The translations under genes and the position numbers were made by a program. Shown here in pieces: positions 1-8,971 of a stretch of DNA of 40,176 nucleotides. The number at the start of each line of letters is the position of its first letter. The first letter of the stretch is position 1. Source of the stretch: an uncultured Flavobacteriales bacterium (GTDB lineage: Bacteria; Bacteroidota; Bacteroidia; Flavobacteriales; UBA7312). The notes beneath the pieces are model-generated. The model had not been told where the DNA came from. It saw only the letters and a program-made list of their open reading frames with translations, and searched no databases. The stretch lies in contig CAJWHN010000006.1 of assembly GCA_913041085.1 (NCBI GenBank), forward strand, positions 1 to 40,176, in the 5' to 3' direction.

Positions 1-215
1 AAGGTTCATCTGCTCTCATCCCGACTACATTTTTACTCCATTTTCTAAATGTTTTTTAAAAAATTCTAAAACTTAATAATGTTTTAAAGTTCGTCACTAT
101 CTGTAAAAGTATCGAAACTAACTTTTGTTGATTAAATTAATGGAATGGATTTCATATCTAATCTCTTATTATTTTAGAATTATTGAGCTTAAAAATTAGT
201 ATAGTAGGTTAAAAA

Positions 216-833
216 TTAAGGATTATAACGTTTTATGCTACAACCAATAGCTTTTGTTTTTGAAACTTCAATTTCTTTATCAGCAACTAAAAATCTTATT
301 GCATCTTTTAAATAAAATTCTTTAACCCCAGCTGCAGATTCATAATTATCATCTATTGCACCTTTGTATACTAATTTACTGAATTCATCAAACATAAATA
401 TGTGGGGTGTTGTTTTTGCACCTAGGACATTTGCAAGTTCACTTTGCTCATCCAATAAATATTCAAAAGTATATCCCTTTTTTTTGGCATGTGTTTGCAT
501 AGCTTTAAATGAGTCAACCCCGTCTCTTCTATTGTGATTAGAATTGATGTAAAGCATATCCAAATTATATCTTTGACATAAATTTTCAATAATTTTATAG
601 CGGTCTTCCCAAGCTTCAACAAATGGACAACTATTACTTGTAAAAATGATAATTAAACCATCATTATTTAAATGTTGTGAAACTCTATGTTCTTTTCCAT
701 AAATGGACATCATTGGGTGATCAATGTGAGACGTAGGAAAAACTTCACCAATTTCAATTGATTGAATGACTTGACTGTATGATGCATTGAATAACATCAA
801 ATTCAAGCTTAATAAAAAAATTATCTTTTTCAT
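216..833 (-). CDS. thioredoxin/redoxin-like secreted protein with a single active-site Cys (SNSCPFVEAW)
   Basis: N-terminal signal peptide-like segment; NSCPFVEAWEDRY motif; TTPHIFMFD cis-Pro-like motif; C-terminal GCSIKR. Confidence 0.75.
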   Translation of the reverse strand: MKKIIFLLSLNLMLFNASYSQVIQSIEIGEVFPTSHIDHPMMSIYGKEHRVSQHLNNDGLIIIFTSNSCPFVEAWEDRYKIIENLCQRYNLDMLYINSNHNRRDGVDSFKAMQTHAKKKGYTFEYLLDEQSELANVLGAKTTPHIFMFDEFSKLVYKGAIDDNYESAAGVKEFYLKDAIRFLVADKEIEVSKTKAIGCSIKRYNP

Positions 834-957
834 AATTACAAATTAACAATATTTTTTTAATAATAAGGTTTTTAAATTTTTTAGTAAAATTAAATATATT
901 TTCAGGACAAGATGTTATAATTTAGTTTAATTACATTTTATAAGTTAAAATTGTTTT

Positions 958-1116
958 ATGAAGAATCTTTTAATCTTTTTTTCAATATTATCGTTTTTTG
1001 TTTGTAGCAAAAAAGATGAAGATATCTCATCACTAAATATTTCAAATCAAATCGATTCAAATGACATTGACTTAACTGGAATTAGGATACTACTTTATAG
1101 GCACAAGTACTTTTAA
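958..1116 (+). pseudogene. short lipoprotein-like ORF (MKNLLIFFSILSFFVCSKKDEDIS...), possibly frame-disrupted near its 3' end
   Basis: Manual translation: signal peptide plus Cys lipobox-like FVCSKK; 52 aa; the alternate frame downstream reads YYFIGTSTFKAK*. Confidence 0.4.
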
Positions 1117-1153
1117 AGCTAAATAGTTAAATCAATTAAAACCTTAATGTTAT

Positions 1154-1552
1154 TTATTGAGATGATTTGCAATTTTCATTTTCACACTTATTGAATTTTA
1201 AATTGTAAAAGTGAAGTGCAACAACAGTTAAGGCAGGTATATAAATGAAATACTTTGGAACTATTGATAAACTGAAAGAATGTTCAAGAGTTGCAAATAG
1301 TAAAACAACCCAAGCTATCCAAAAGAAAACGTTTAGCCAAGGCTTTGTTGGTTTTCTAGTTGTAAAATAAATAGCTACGAATGAAATGATTAAAAATAGA
1401 TAGTCTATCATTAGCCACCAAATAGGTGCGTTAGAACAACAAGTTGCAGAACATGCCTTAGCAATAAATATAAAGGGGGTTCCTATACAATGAATCATAC
1501 ACAATGAACTTGAAATGATTCCTATTTTATCGTAATGTAATTCTAATCTCAT
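1154..1552 (-). CDS. MerC-domain membrane protein
   Basis: Cys-rich small TM protein (LCMIHCIGTPF, CSATCCSNAP) typical of the MerC family; start set to MRLELHYDKIG rather than the longer ORF start at 1579. Confidence 0.7.
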   Translation of the reverse strand: MRLELHYDKIGIISSSLCMIHCIGTPFIFIAKACSATCCSNAPIWWLMIDYLFLIISFVAIYFTTRKPTKPWLNVFFWIAWVVLLFATLEHSFSLSIVPKYFIYIPALTVVALHFYNLKFNKCENENCKSSQ

Positions 1553-1564
1553 TTTTATTAATGC

Positions 1565-1577
1565 GCAACAATGTTGC
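1565..1577. promoter_or_regulatory. candidate operator palindrome GCAACA-A-TGTTGC upstream of the merC-like gene
   Basis: 6-bp perfect inverted repeat arms with 1-nt spacer, 12 nt upstream of the likely merC start. Confidence 0.4.
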
Positions 1578-1615
1578 AAACATAAAAATATTTTTTGAAT
1601 ACAAATCGATATAAA

Positions 1616-1647
1616 TTTGTGTTTGGCTGTATCATAAATTATTTTTG
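1616..1647 (+). promoter_or_regulatory. Bacteroidetes-type promoter candidate (TTTG-N20-TATTTTTG)
   Basis: TTTG at 1616-1619 and TAnnTTTG box at 1640-1647 upstream of the CDS at 1665. Confidence 0.4.
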
Positions 1648-1664
1648 TATTATTATATTCAACA

Positions 1665-2690
1665 ATGAGTGCATTATTTTTTTATCTCTTTATTGCTTTA
1701 TTTGTATCGTTTGTATGCTCATTAGCAGAAGCAGTACTATTATCCGTCCCTCAATCTTACTTAGCCACTATCAAGGATAAGTACCTTTGGGCTGATTCTT
1801 TTTTGAATTTCAAACAAAACATTGACAAGCCTTTATCGGCCATATTAGCTTTGAATACCATAGCACATACAATAGGAGCAGCAGGAGTAGGAGCAGAAGC
1901 TAGTAAACTCTTTGGTCATACTTCTTTAGGAGTAGTATCAGCAATTCTAACCTTATTGATACTTATCTTTTCTGAGATAATTCCCAAAACACTTGGAGCA
2001 CTTTATTGTAAGAGTTTATCAAAATTGACTTTTTATTCTATCAAGTTTATGATGATTTTGACTTATCCTTTAGTATTTATTTCAATTAGAATTACACAAC
2101 TATTTGCTAAGAAAAAAAATCAAATTATCTCCAGAGAAGAGTTATCTGCAATGGCAAATTTAGGATACGACGAAGGAGTTTTTTCAAAAGATGAAAATAG
2201 GATCATTCAGAATATATTAAACCTAAAAAAGATTAAAGTTTCCGAAATTTTAACGCCTAGAGTAGTGGTTGTTTCTGCTGACGAGAACTTAACAATAGAT
2301 GGTTTTAAATCTCAAAAACAGTTTTTAAATTATTCTCGTATTCCACTTTTCTCTAATCAAAATGAAAAAATTACTGGCTATATTTTATTACAAGACGTCT
2401 TAAAAAATAATTCGGATAATAAAAATGTAAAAACTTCTTTAAAGGAATTTAAACGAGATATCTTAACCGTACCCAACACCATTAACTTATTTGTACTATT
2501 TAATCGCTTAGTAGAAAAAAAAGAACATATTTCTGTTGTTGTAGATGAGTATGGAGGACTTGATGGCATCATAACAATGGAAGATGTTATTGAAACTTTT
2601 CTTGGACTAGAAATAATGGACGAAAGCGATCAGGTTATCGATATGCAAAAGTATGCCAAGCAAAAATGGCTAAAAAAGAATGTAAAATAA
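1665..2690 (+). CDS. hemolysin/CNNM (CorC/HlyC) family transporter with DUF21-like TM region and CBS domains
   Basis: N-terminal TM block, IIPKTLGALYCK, CBS-type VSEILTPRVVVVSADE and HISVVVDEYGGLDGIITMEDVIE. Confidence 0.88.
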   Translation: MSALFFYLFIALFVSFVCSLAEAVLLSVPQSYLATIKDKYLWADSFLNFKQNIDKPLSAILALNTIAHTIGAAGVGAEASKLFGHTSLGVVSAILTLLILIFSEIIPKTLGALYCKSLSKLTFYSIKFMMILTYPLVFISIRITQLFAKKKNQIISREELSAMANLGYDEGVFSKDENRIIQNILNLKKIKVSEILTPRVVVVSADENLTIDGFKSQKQFLNYSRIPLFSNQNEKITGYILLQDVLKNNSDNKNVKTSLKEFKRDILTVPNTINLFVLFNRLVEKKEHISVVVDEYGGLDGIITMEDVIETFLGLEIMDESDQVIDMQKYAKQKWLKKNVK

Positions 2691-2712
2691 CTATATAATT
2701 AATAAATTTAAA

Positions 2713-2931
2713 ATGGACACTCAACTTATATTGACATTAATTCTACTTGTTATCGAATTGATAGCCTTTGCATGGCTAATTAATGATTTAAATAAATCTA
2801 AAAAGAAACAGGATAAGATTATTGAATTGGAAAATCAAATCTTAAATCTTGAAGGTTCTATATTGGAGCAAGAACAAAATATTATTTTCGAGATAAAAGA
2901 ATTGAAAGGAATACTCAATAATCAACAATAG
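2713..2931 (+). CDS. small single-TM coiled-coil protein
   Basis: 72 aa; N-terminal TM segment then charged heptad-like region. Confidence 0.5.
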   Translation: MDTQLILTLILLVIELIAFAWLINDLNKSKKKQDKIIELENQILNLEGSILEQEQNIIFEIKELKGILNNQQ

Positions 2932-3033
2932 CCCAAATTTATTTTGCTTCAGAATTTAAATATAGTAAAAATAAAACCCCTTATTGTTAACGCACTCAAT
3001 TCAGTCCACAAAATAATTTTGTTTATTTGCTAA

Positions 3034-3819
3034 ATGCAATACCAAATTTTTCAAGTTGATGCTTTTGCTAATGAGGTGTTTAAGGGCAATCCCGCTTGTG
3101 TGGTTTCTTTAAAAAAATGGTTGCCTGATGATATTTTGTTACAAATTGCGAAAGAAAATGCAGTTGCCGAAACAGCCTTTTTTATTCAAGAAGGAGATGT
3201 ATTTCATTTGAGGTGGTTTACACCTGATTTAGAAATGGATTTATGTGGTCATGCTACTTTAGCAACAGCACATGCCATTAAATCCGAATTAAATTATTCG
3301 TCAGATAAAATATATTTTAAAACACTTAGTGGTAATTTATTTGTGTCTTTTGATGATGATTTTTACTATTTAAATTTTCCATCTAGAAAAGCGGATAAAA
3401 CAATTCTTCCACAAGAGATAAAATCTGCATTAAATATTCAACCCAAAGAAGTGTATAAGTCAAGGGATTATATGCTAGTTTACGATAATGAAGAAGAAAT
3501 ACATAACATACAAATTGACAGACCTATTTTTGATAAAATAAATCTAGGTACTGGTGGAGTTATTGTTACGGCCAAAGGAAATATTTCCGACTTTGTTTCT
3601 CGTTTTTTTACGCCTCAAGCTACCATATTAGAAGACCCTGTTACAGGCTCTGCACATTGTACGCTAATACCTTTTTGGTCGGAATTACTTTCTAAAAAAC
3701 AATTAACGGCTTTACAGATTTCTGAAAGGGGAGGAGTATTATCTTGTGAAAATAATGGTGATAGAGTTTTAATTGGTGGTCAAGCAGTGGTATTTTCAAA
3801 GGGTTGGTTCACTATTTAA
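3034..3819 (+). CDS. PhzF family phenazine biosynthesis-like isomerase
   Basis: QIFQVDAFANEVFKGNPACVV, DLCGHATLATAH, EDPVTGSAHCTL signatures. Confidence 0.92.
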   Translation: MQYQIFQVDAFANEVFKGNPACVVSLKKWLPDDILLQIAKENAVAETAFFIQEGDVFHLRWFTPDLEMDLCGHATLATAHAIKSELNYSSDKIYFKTLSGNLFVSFDDDFYYLNFPSRKADKTILPQEIKSALNIQPKEVYKSRDYMLVYDNEEEIHNIQIDRPIFDKINLGTGGVIVTAKGNISDFVSRFFTPQATILEDPVTGSAHCTLIPFWSELLSKKQLTALQISERGGVLSCENNGDRVLIGGQAVVFSKGWFTI

Positions 3820-3854
3820 AGTGCTTTTATTATCTTTGCTACTCAAATACATTT

Positions 3855-4247
3855 ATGATGAAAAATATTTTCTTATTAACACTGACTTCTTTTATTTTAC
3901 TTACTGTTGCTTGCGAAAAATCTGAGGATATTGGCACAGAAATTATTAGCAATGATGCTATAGAATTACGTTCTGAACTTCAAGATGAAGGATACATTGA
4001 AACAATTGTTGATTCCATCAATAAACAAGAATGTTATTTTGAGGAGTGGAAAAAAACAGTTTTGACTCCTGTATCAGGCTTAATAGAGTTTTATGATACT
4101 GATAGCAATTGGGTTGCTACAATTGATTTTGGTTCAGGAGAATGTGACCAATGGGCTACAAAAACTTGGGATGTAAATTTTTTTCCAGATAGTCCTGAAG
4201 GTGAAGAAAAATTTTCTGTCTTTTCATTCTACAAAAAAGAAAAGTAA
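3855..4247 (+). CDS. putative lipoprotein
   Basis: MMKNIFLLTLTSFILLTVACEKSE signal peptide and lipobox; start trimmed from the ORF track start at 3804. Confidence 0.6.
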   Translation: MMKNIFLLTLTSFILLTVACEKSEDIGTEIISNDAIELRSELQDEGYIETIVDSINKQECYFEEWKKTVLTPVSGLIEFYDTDSNWVATIDFGSGECDQWATKTWDVNFFPDSPEGEEKFSVFSFYKKEK

Positions 4248-4431
4248 ACAACCTATACCACATTTTTTAAAAAGTGAGCTTCACAAGGTTATTTTTTTGA
4301 AATTTAATCTAATTAAAATTCAACTCTATATTTTGTGTTCTTACAACAAAAAATTACTTTATTTTTGCAACCATTAAAGTTGCGTAGGATTTTTTGCGAT
4401 TTTATTTTAATAGTTCAGGGTGTAATTTTAA

Positions 4432-5055
4432 ATGATAAACAACACTTCAAATAGTAAATTAGGTAAGCGTCTCAGCTTAATGAATCGTTATTTTAAAATA
4501 ACGCAATTTTATTCTTTCATTAAGAGCACTGCTTTTAAAGGAGCAATTGTTGCGCTTATTTTTATTTTACTGTTATTATTTGTTGATACCTTTGTTGTTG
4601 ATATAGGCTCTTTACTTACCAATCTAGTTGAGACATGTTCTCCATTTGTTATTTTTTCAGTTTTTTTAATATCGGAGTCATTTTTAGGTTTAATACCTCC
4701 AGAAATATTCATTGCATGGGCGTCTAAATCCTCTCACTCTTTTTTAAATCTATTCCTTTTATCTACCATTTCATATATTGGTGGTATTATCTCTTACTTC
4801 ATTGGTAGTAGACTATTTCTAATTCCAGCTGTCAAAGATCATATCGAACATAAAATTGCCAAGCACATTGTTAATTTAAGAAAGTGGGGTGGTATCTTTG
4901 TTTTCCTTGGTGCAGTTTCTCCTCTTCCTCATTCAATAGTTAGTATGGCTTGTGGGCTTATTAAGTATAATTTCAAACACTATTTATTGTGGTCCTTATT
5001 TAGATTTGCAAGATTCATTGTTTATGCTCTAGTCATCTTTCAAGTTTTTGATTAA
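4432..5055 (+). CDS. VTT/SNARE-associated (DedA/YqaA-like) membrane protein
   Basis: Multiple TM segments; GSRLFLIPAVKDHIEH, GGIFVFLGAVSPLPHSIVSMACGLIKYNFKHYLLWSLFRFARF. Confidence 0.72.
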   Translation: MINNTSNSKLGKRLSLMNRYFKITQFYSFIKSTAFKGAIVALIFILLLLFVDTFVVDIGSLLTNLVETCSPFVIFSVFLISESFLGLIPPEIFIAWASKSSHSFLNLFLLSTISYIGGIISYFIGSRLFLIPAVKDHIEHKIAKHIVNLRKWGGIFVFLGAVSPLPHSIVSMACGLIKYNFKHYLLWSLFRFARFIVYALVIFQVFD

Positions 5056-5185
5056 ATATCTATAATTTTTTTATAAATTTATTTTTAACAAAGTGTTAAT
5101 AATACACTTTTCAAAACGTCAATTATGTATATATTTTTAATAAAAAAAATTATGCGTTTAAGAATCTAACTATTACTAAATTTTA

Positions 5186-5293
5186 ATGGATAATAATTCT
5201 TATGGGCAAGGTAGAAGTAGTAAAGACTATCAGGTTTCTGCTAAAATTGTTTTTTATTTCACCTTTGTAATGCTTTTTATACTTTTTCTATAA
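5186..5293 (+). CDS. 35-aa predicted single-TM mini-protein (MDNNSYGQGRSSKDYQVSAKIVFYFTFVMLFILFL)
   Basis: Manual translation, below the ORF-track length cutoff; polar N-terminus then hydrophobic C-terminal helix. Confidence 0.35.
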   Translation: MDNNSYGQGRSSKDYQVSAKIVFYFTFVMLFILFL

Positions 5294-5323
5294 TCAAAAA
5301 GGGTTTTTATAAATAAAGTATAG

Positions 5324-8020
5324 CTAGTTTATTACAATTTTACTCCTGTTTTTATTGTTTTGAGATTTTATTTCTAAAATATAGACTCCGCTTGAGAGCT
5401 CATCTTTTCTTACGTTCAATTTTCTTTTATCTACATTTTTATACTCTCTTACTTTTCTTCCTTTTGTATCTATGATATAAATCTGTAAAATATTGCTTTG
5501 AAACTCTGATAAGTCTAATATGGCTTGATTTTTAAATGGGTTTGGATAAAGATTCATACTAATTTCTTTATATGTTTCCTTAATATCAACTTTAGATTGA
5601 AAACTTATATCGTTTGATAGTATAGAACAGCTATTAGTTGTAATTTGTAATTGATATATTCCACTAGTTGGTTGAATCAAAATACTATCTGTAGAAAATG
5701 GTATGCCGTTTTGATACCATTGATACAAATAAAAGTTATTTGATGACATCACATCGGAATAAATATTATTCTTGTCAGAATATATCGAAGCTGATATGAT
5801 ATCCTCGCATTTTTCGAAGTTAGCCTTAAATTCTTGGTAGTCGTTTAAATTAACAAATAGATTACCTTCTTCAGAAATTATGTTATCATCTAAGTCGGTC
5901 CAATGGGTAAAGGTGTAGCCGCTGTCTGCAATAGCAGTAAGACTGATTTCACAACCGTTATAGTAGACACCTTCCCAAGGAAAGTTTTGCAAGGACAAGG
6001 TGTTTAAATCAATTCGTCCTGAATTACTTGGAAATACATCTAAACTGACATCTACCATACCTTCAAGGTTTAAAGTATTGTCTAAAAAGTATCGTGCTGT
6101 ACTCACTCTATTTGAATAATAACTCAAGATGTTATTTATGCTATTTTCCCAAGCTGGCATAGAGCTTATAGTACCGTTCATATTATTAGAGTTTTCCCAC
6201 CTTTCAATATGTCTTGGCATAGCATTATACATATCGTTTTTAATAATGTTAGCTTTTTCTTCTGCATTTTCAAGAGATAGCGTAGTGTTTATCAAATCTG
6301 CATACCTATTGCTGAATTGGCACCTGAACTCTTGATTTTGCAATACCTGATTAAAAATTTGCGAGTGATTATTGACATAGGCTGGGTTTATAGCATATGC
6401 TAAGTAGTTATCATAATAACTTTGCCCAAAGTATCCTAGCGCTCCATCTGTATCATACAATACATAACTCCATTTACCATTTTCTGTTTGAGGTCTCCAT
6501 AGTTTGATATTATTAGCACCCCATGCAATTCCTAACCAATCCATATTTTGAATAAAGGTTTGAATGATGAAGTAATCCATATAGTTATCTATATTCCACA
6601 AGGATGAAAAAAGCTCATAAAATCCATCGCTTTCAGGGTCTTCATTCATTATTGAGAAATAGGTATTGTTTGCATTGAAATCACTTCCTGTTAGTACACC
6701 AAAAGAGTTTAATAAATCAATACTATCGGAATTGAAACCATAATTATCTTCGATGTAATGCTCATCAATTTTTTCTCTTATTCCATATACTCCCCAGTAT
6801 TCTCCATTTAAATAGGCTATACAAGGGTGATAAGCCATATAATTAACATTTGTTTCAGCGGCAATTTTTGAAATTAAAGCATCTTGTATTTTATCTGTCC
6901 ACGTATGTTGTCCACCATTTCTCAAATTGAAATTGTTGTAGCTTTCAATGTGGCTTTTAGAAGGTATAATTGCCTCTTCGAGTCTTCCTGTGTACTTAGA
7001 CTTGAAATCCAATCTGAATGATTTTTGTGGTTCTGCTCTGGACCAACCTCCATGTATTTCTAAATCGATACTTTCTTCAGCTTTTTTAGACTTATTTTCG
7101 TCAAAATATTCTATTCTAGAAAATCGAGACCAAGGCTGCCAAAAATTACTTCCGTAGTAGGGATAATCTACACTAGGGTTAGCACCAGAAACGTATATAC
7201 CACTTTCTTCACTCCACAAGTTAATAGGGTCTGTATGAATTGAAAATACTGGCAGTTGATGGTTGTCTTCTTCAAAAATGAAAGTTCTGTCATTTAGTTT
7301 AGAGGGTAGTTTATTAGAAGAAAATGACCGAAAGGATAGTATGGTATTTTCATTTATGTTGATAGCTTGTGTATAGGGTATATCATTTATTGTTGGTATG
7401 CTTCCGTCAGTAGTATAGAATACAATTGTATTTGCTTGAGGTTCTATTATAATAGTTTGCTCATTATCATACCAGCCTGATTCGATATTCAAACTTGCTT
7501 CGCTAGTTATGCCTAAAAAACAAATACTTGGAGCATTGGTAGAGTTTGGAGTTGTAATATCGAAATAGCACCATTGATTTGAGCCGTCAGGATATTTGCC
7601 CATAGAAAGACCAAAATATAAATCGCTTGTGATAAATGTACTATCTATAATTTCGCTACCATTATATAAGGCGATATATTCAGAAGGTGAGAGCTTGAAA
7701 TTAGTGTGGTAAAATTCGTTTAGGCCGTCATTAAATTGTGTATTCTTTCCAGAGGCAAAGAAAGTAATGCGTTGGTAGGGCATCAAGAGAATATCAGGTA
7801 GCGGCCATTTTTCGAGTTCATTTAAATTATCAGTTAAATAAAAACCAGATAAATTCTCAGCTTGATTGCTATTGTTATAAATCTCTATCCAGTCACTTTC
7901 TATATTGTTTTCATCGTATATGCCTTTGTGGGCTGAAAACTCATTAATAACGACTTGGGAATAGGAATTACCATAAATTATTAGTGATAATAATATTAAG
8001 AATCTTTTCAGTATAAGCAT
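5324..8020 (-). CDS. CotH kinase-like secreted protein with lamin-tail domain and T9SS type A C-terminal tail
   Basis: N-terminal VVINEFSAHKGIYDENNIESDWIEIYNNS (LTD-like), HGGWSRAEPQKSFRLDFK and YVLYDTDGALGYFG (CotH-like), C-terminal MNLYPNPFKNQAILDLSEFQSN...GVYILEIKSQ. Confidence 0.85.
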   Translation of the reverse strand: MLILKRFLILLSLIIYGNSYSQVVINEFSAHKGIYDENNIESDWIEIYNNSNQAENLSGFYLTDNLNELEKWPLPDILLMPYQRITFFASGKNTQFNDGLNEFYHTNFKLSPSEYIALYNGSEIIDSTFITSDLYFGLSMGKYPDGSNQWCYFDITTPNSTNAPSICFLGITSEASLNIESGWYDNEQTIIIEPQANTIVFYTTDGSIPTINDIPYTQAININENTILSFRSFSSNKLPSKLNDRTFIFEEDNHQLPVFSIHTDPINLWSEESGIYVSGANPSVDYPYYGSNFWQPWSRFSRIEYFDENKSKKAEESIDLEIHGGWSRAEPQKSFRLDFKSKYTGRLEEAIIPSKSHIESYNNFNLRNGGQHTWTDKIQDALISKIAAETNVNYMAYHPCIAYLNGEYWGVYGIREKIDEHYIEDNYGFNSDSIDLLNSFGVLTGSDFNANNTYFSIMNEDPESDGFYELFSSLWNIDNYMDYFIIQTFIQNMDWLGIAWGANNIKLWRPQTENGKWSYVLYDTDGALGYFGQSYYDNYLAYAINPAYVNNHSQIFNQVLQNQEFRCQFSNRYADLINTTLSLENAEEKANIIKNDMYNAMPRHIERWENSNNMNGTISSMPAWENSINNILSYYSNRVSTARYFLDNTLNLEGMVDVSLDVFPSNSGRIDLNTLSLQNFPWEGVYYNGCEISLTAIADSGYTFTHWTDLDDNIISEEGNLFVNLNDYQEFKANFEKCEDIISASIYSDKNNIYSDVMSSNNFYLYQWYQNGIPFSTDSILIQPTSGIYQLQITTNSCSILSNDISFQSKVDIKETYKEISMNLYPNPFKNQAILDLSEFQSNILQIYIIDTKGRKVREYKNVDKRKLNVRKDELSSGVYILEIKSQNNKNRSKIVIN

Positions 8021-8914
8021 TTAAAAACGTTGACTTGCACCGAACATGGGTATGATAGCCCCATCTAGTAATGAAGACATAAATAATTGAATATCAAATG
8101 TTTTTGCTCCAGCACCGTTTTTGGCACTAACTCGATTAATTTTTCTGTAATACCTAACGCCAGGTCCGCCTAATGCAATAGGTTCATCGCTTCCAATATT
8201 TAATAGCCAAGCTTCAAAGATTAAAGAGAATCTCCTAGAGGTTCTAGTAACTCCACCAACATTCAATGCTAGCCTATCAATGGCATCTATATCACCATTT
8301 GATATTTCTTGAAGATTATAGCCAAATCCTAGAGATAAATTTTTCTCTTTACTTCCAGTAGTTAATACAGTATAAGGTAAGTTTACAAAAGAATTTTCAT
8401 CACCACCTGTAACATTAAATAAATCACCTACCCAAAAATATCCGAATGCAGCATTCAAATTCTTTTTTAACTCTTGGCAGTATTTAACATTTAATGAAGT
8501 TGGTAAACCAATAAAAGTTGTACCAAAGCCTACGGATAAATCATCGGATATTCCGTATTGCATTTGCCATAAAAACCAGTAGGAGTGACCATAATACCCT
8601 TCTCCTTCATCAAGTCCAAAGGCTGATGGAGAGAAAAAATATCTAGTGTCGTGTAAGTTAGGAAACCAATATTCTCCGTTAACAATATTGTTTTCATTGG
8701 CCTCGTGTACCTGAGCTACCATTACTCTTGGTAAATACACTTCATCATTCAACAAGTCTTTTATCCAAATATTACCTTCTTTACTATAAAGATAGTTTCC
8801 GATTATTGTTGTTCCATCTCTAAACTCAAAAATGTATTTTTTATCCTTTAAAAGATCTTGAGCAAAAACAGAAGAACAAAATAGAAATGTAAGTATTAGT
8901 GAGAAAAACTTCAT
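8021..8914 (-). CDS. putative outer-membrane beta-barrel-like protein with signal peptide
   Basis: Signal peptide MKFFSLILTFLFCSSVFAQ; alternating aromatic/glycine strands; stop abuts the CotH-like start codon. Confidence 0.6.
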   Translation of the reverse strand: MKFFSLILTFLFCSSVFAQDLLKDKKYIFEFRDGTTIIGNYLYSKEGNIWIKDLLNDEVYLPRVMVAQVHEANENNIVNGEYWFPNLHDTRYFFSPSAFGLDEGEGYYGHSYWFLWQMQYGISDDLSVGFGTTFIGLPTSLNVKYCQELKKNLNAAFGYFWVGDLFNVTGGDENSFVNLPYTVLTTGSKEKNLSLGFGYNLQEISNGDIDAIDRLALNVGGVTRTSRRFSLIFEAWLLNIGSDEPIALGGPGVRYYRKINRVSAKNGAGAKTFDIQLFMSSLLDGAIIPMFGASQRF

Positions 8915-8971
8915 AAGGTAAGCTTGTTGTTACTTACCCAAAGTTATAAATATATATCAATTAATCTGTAC

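Noticed and set aside
1-93. Short open stretches at the left edge on both strands (e.g. minus-strand MRADEP... from position 19; plus-strand RFICSHPDYIFTPF...)
   Set aside because: Too short and truncated by the window edge to support a gene call.
3014-3021. TAATTTTG -7-like box upstream of the PhzF gene
   Set aside because: The motif is common by chance in AT-rich DNA and lacks a -33 TTTG at appropriate spacing.
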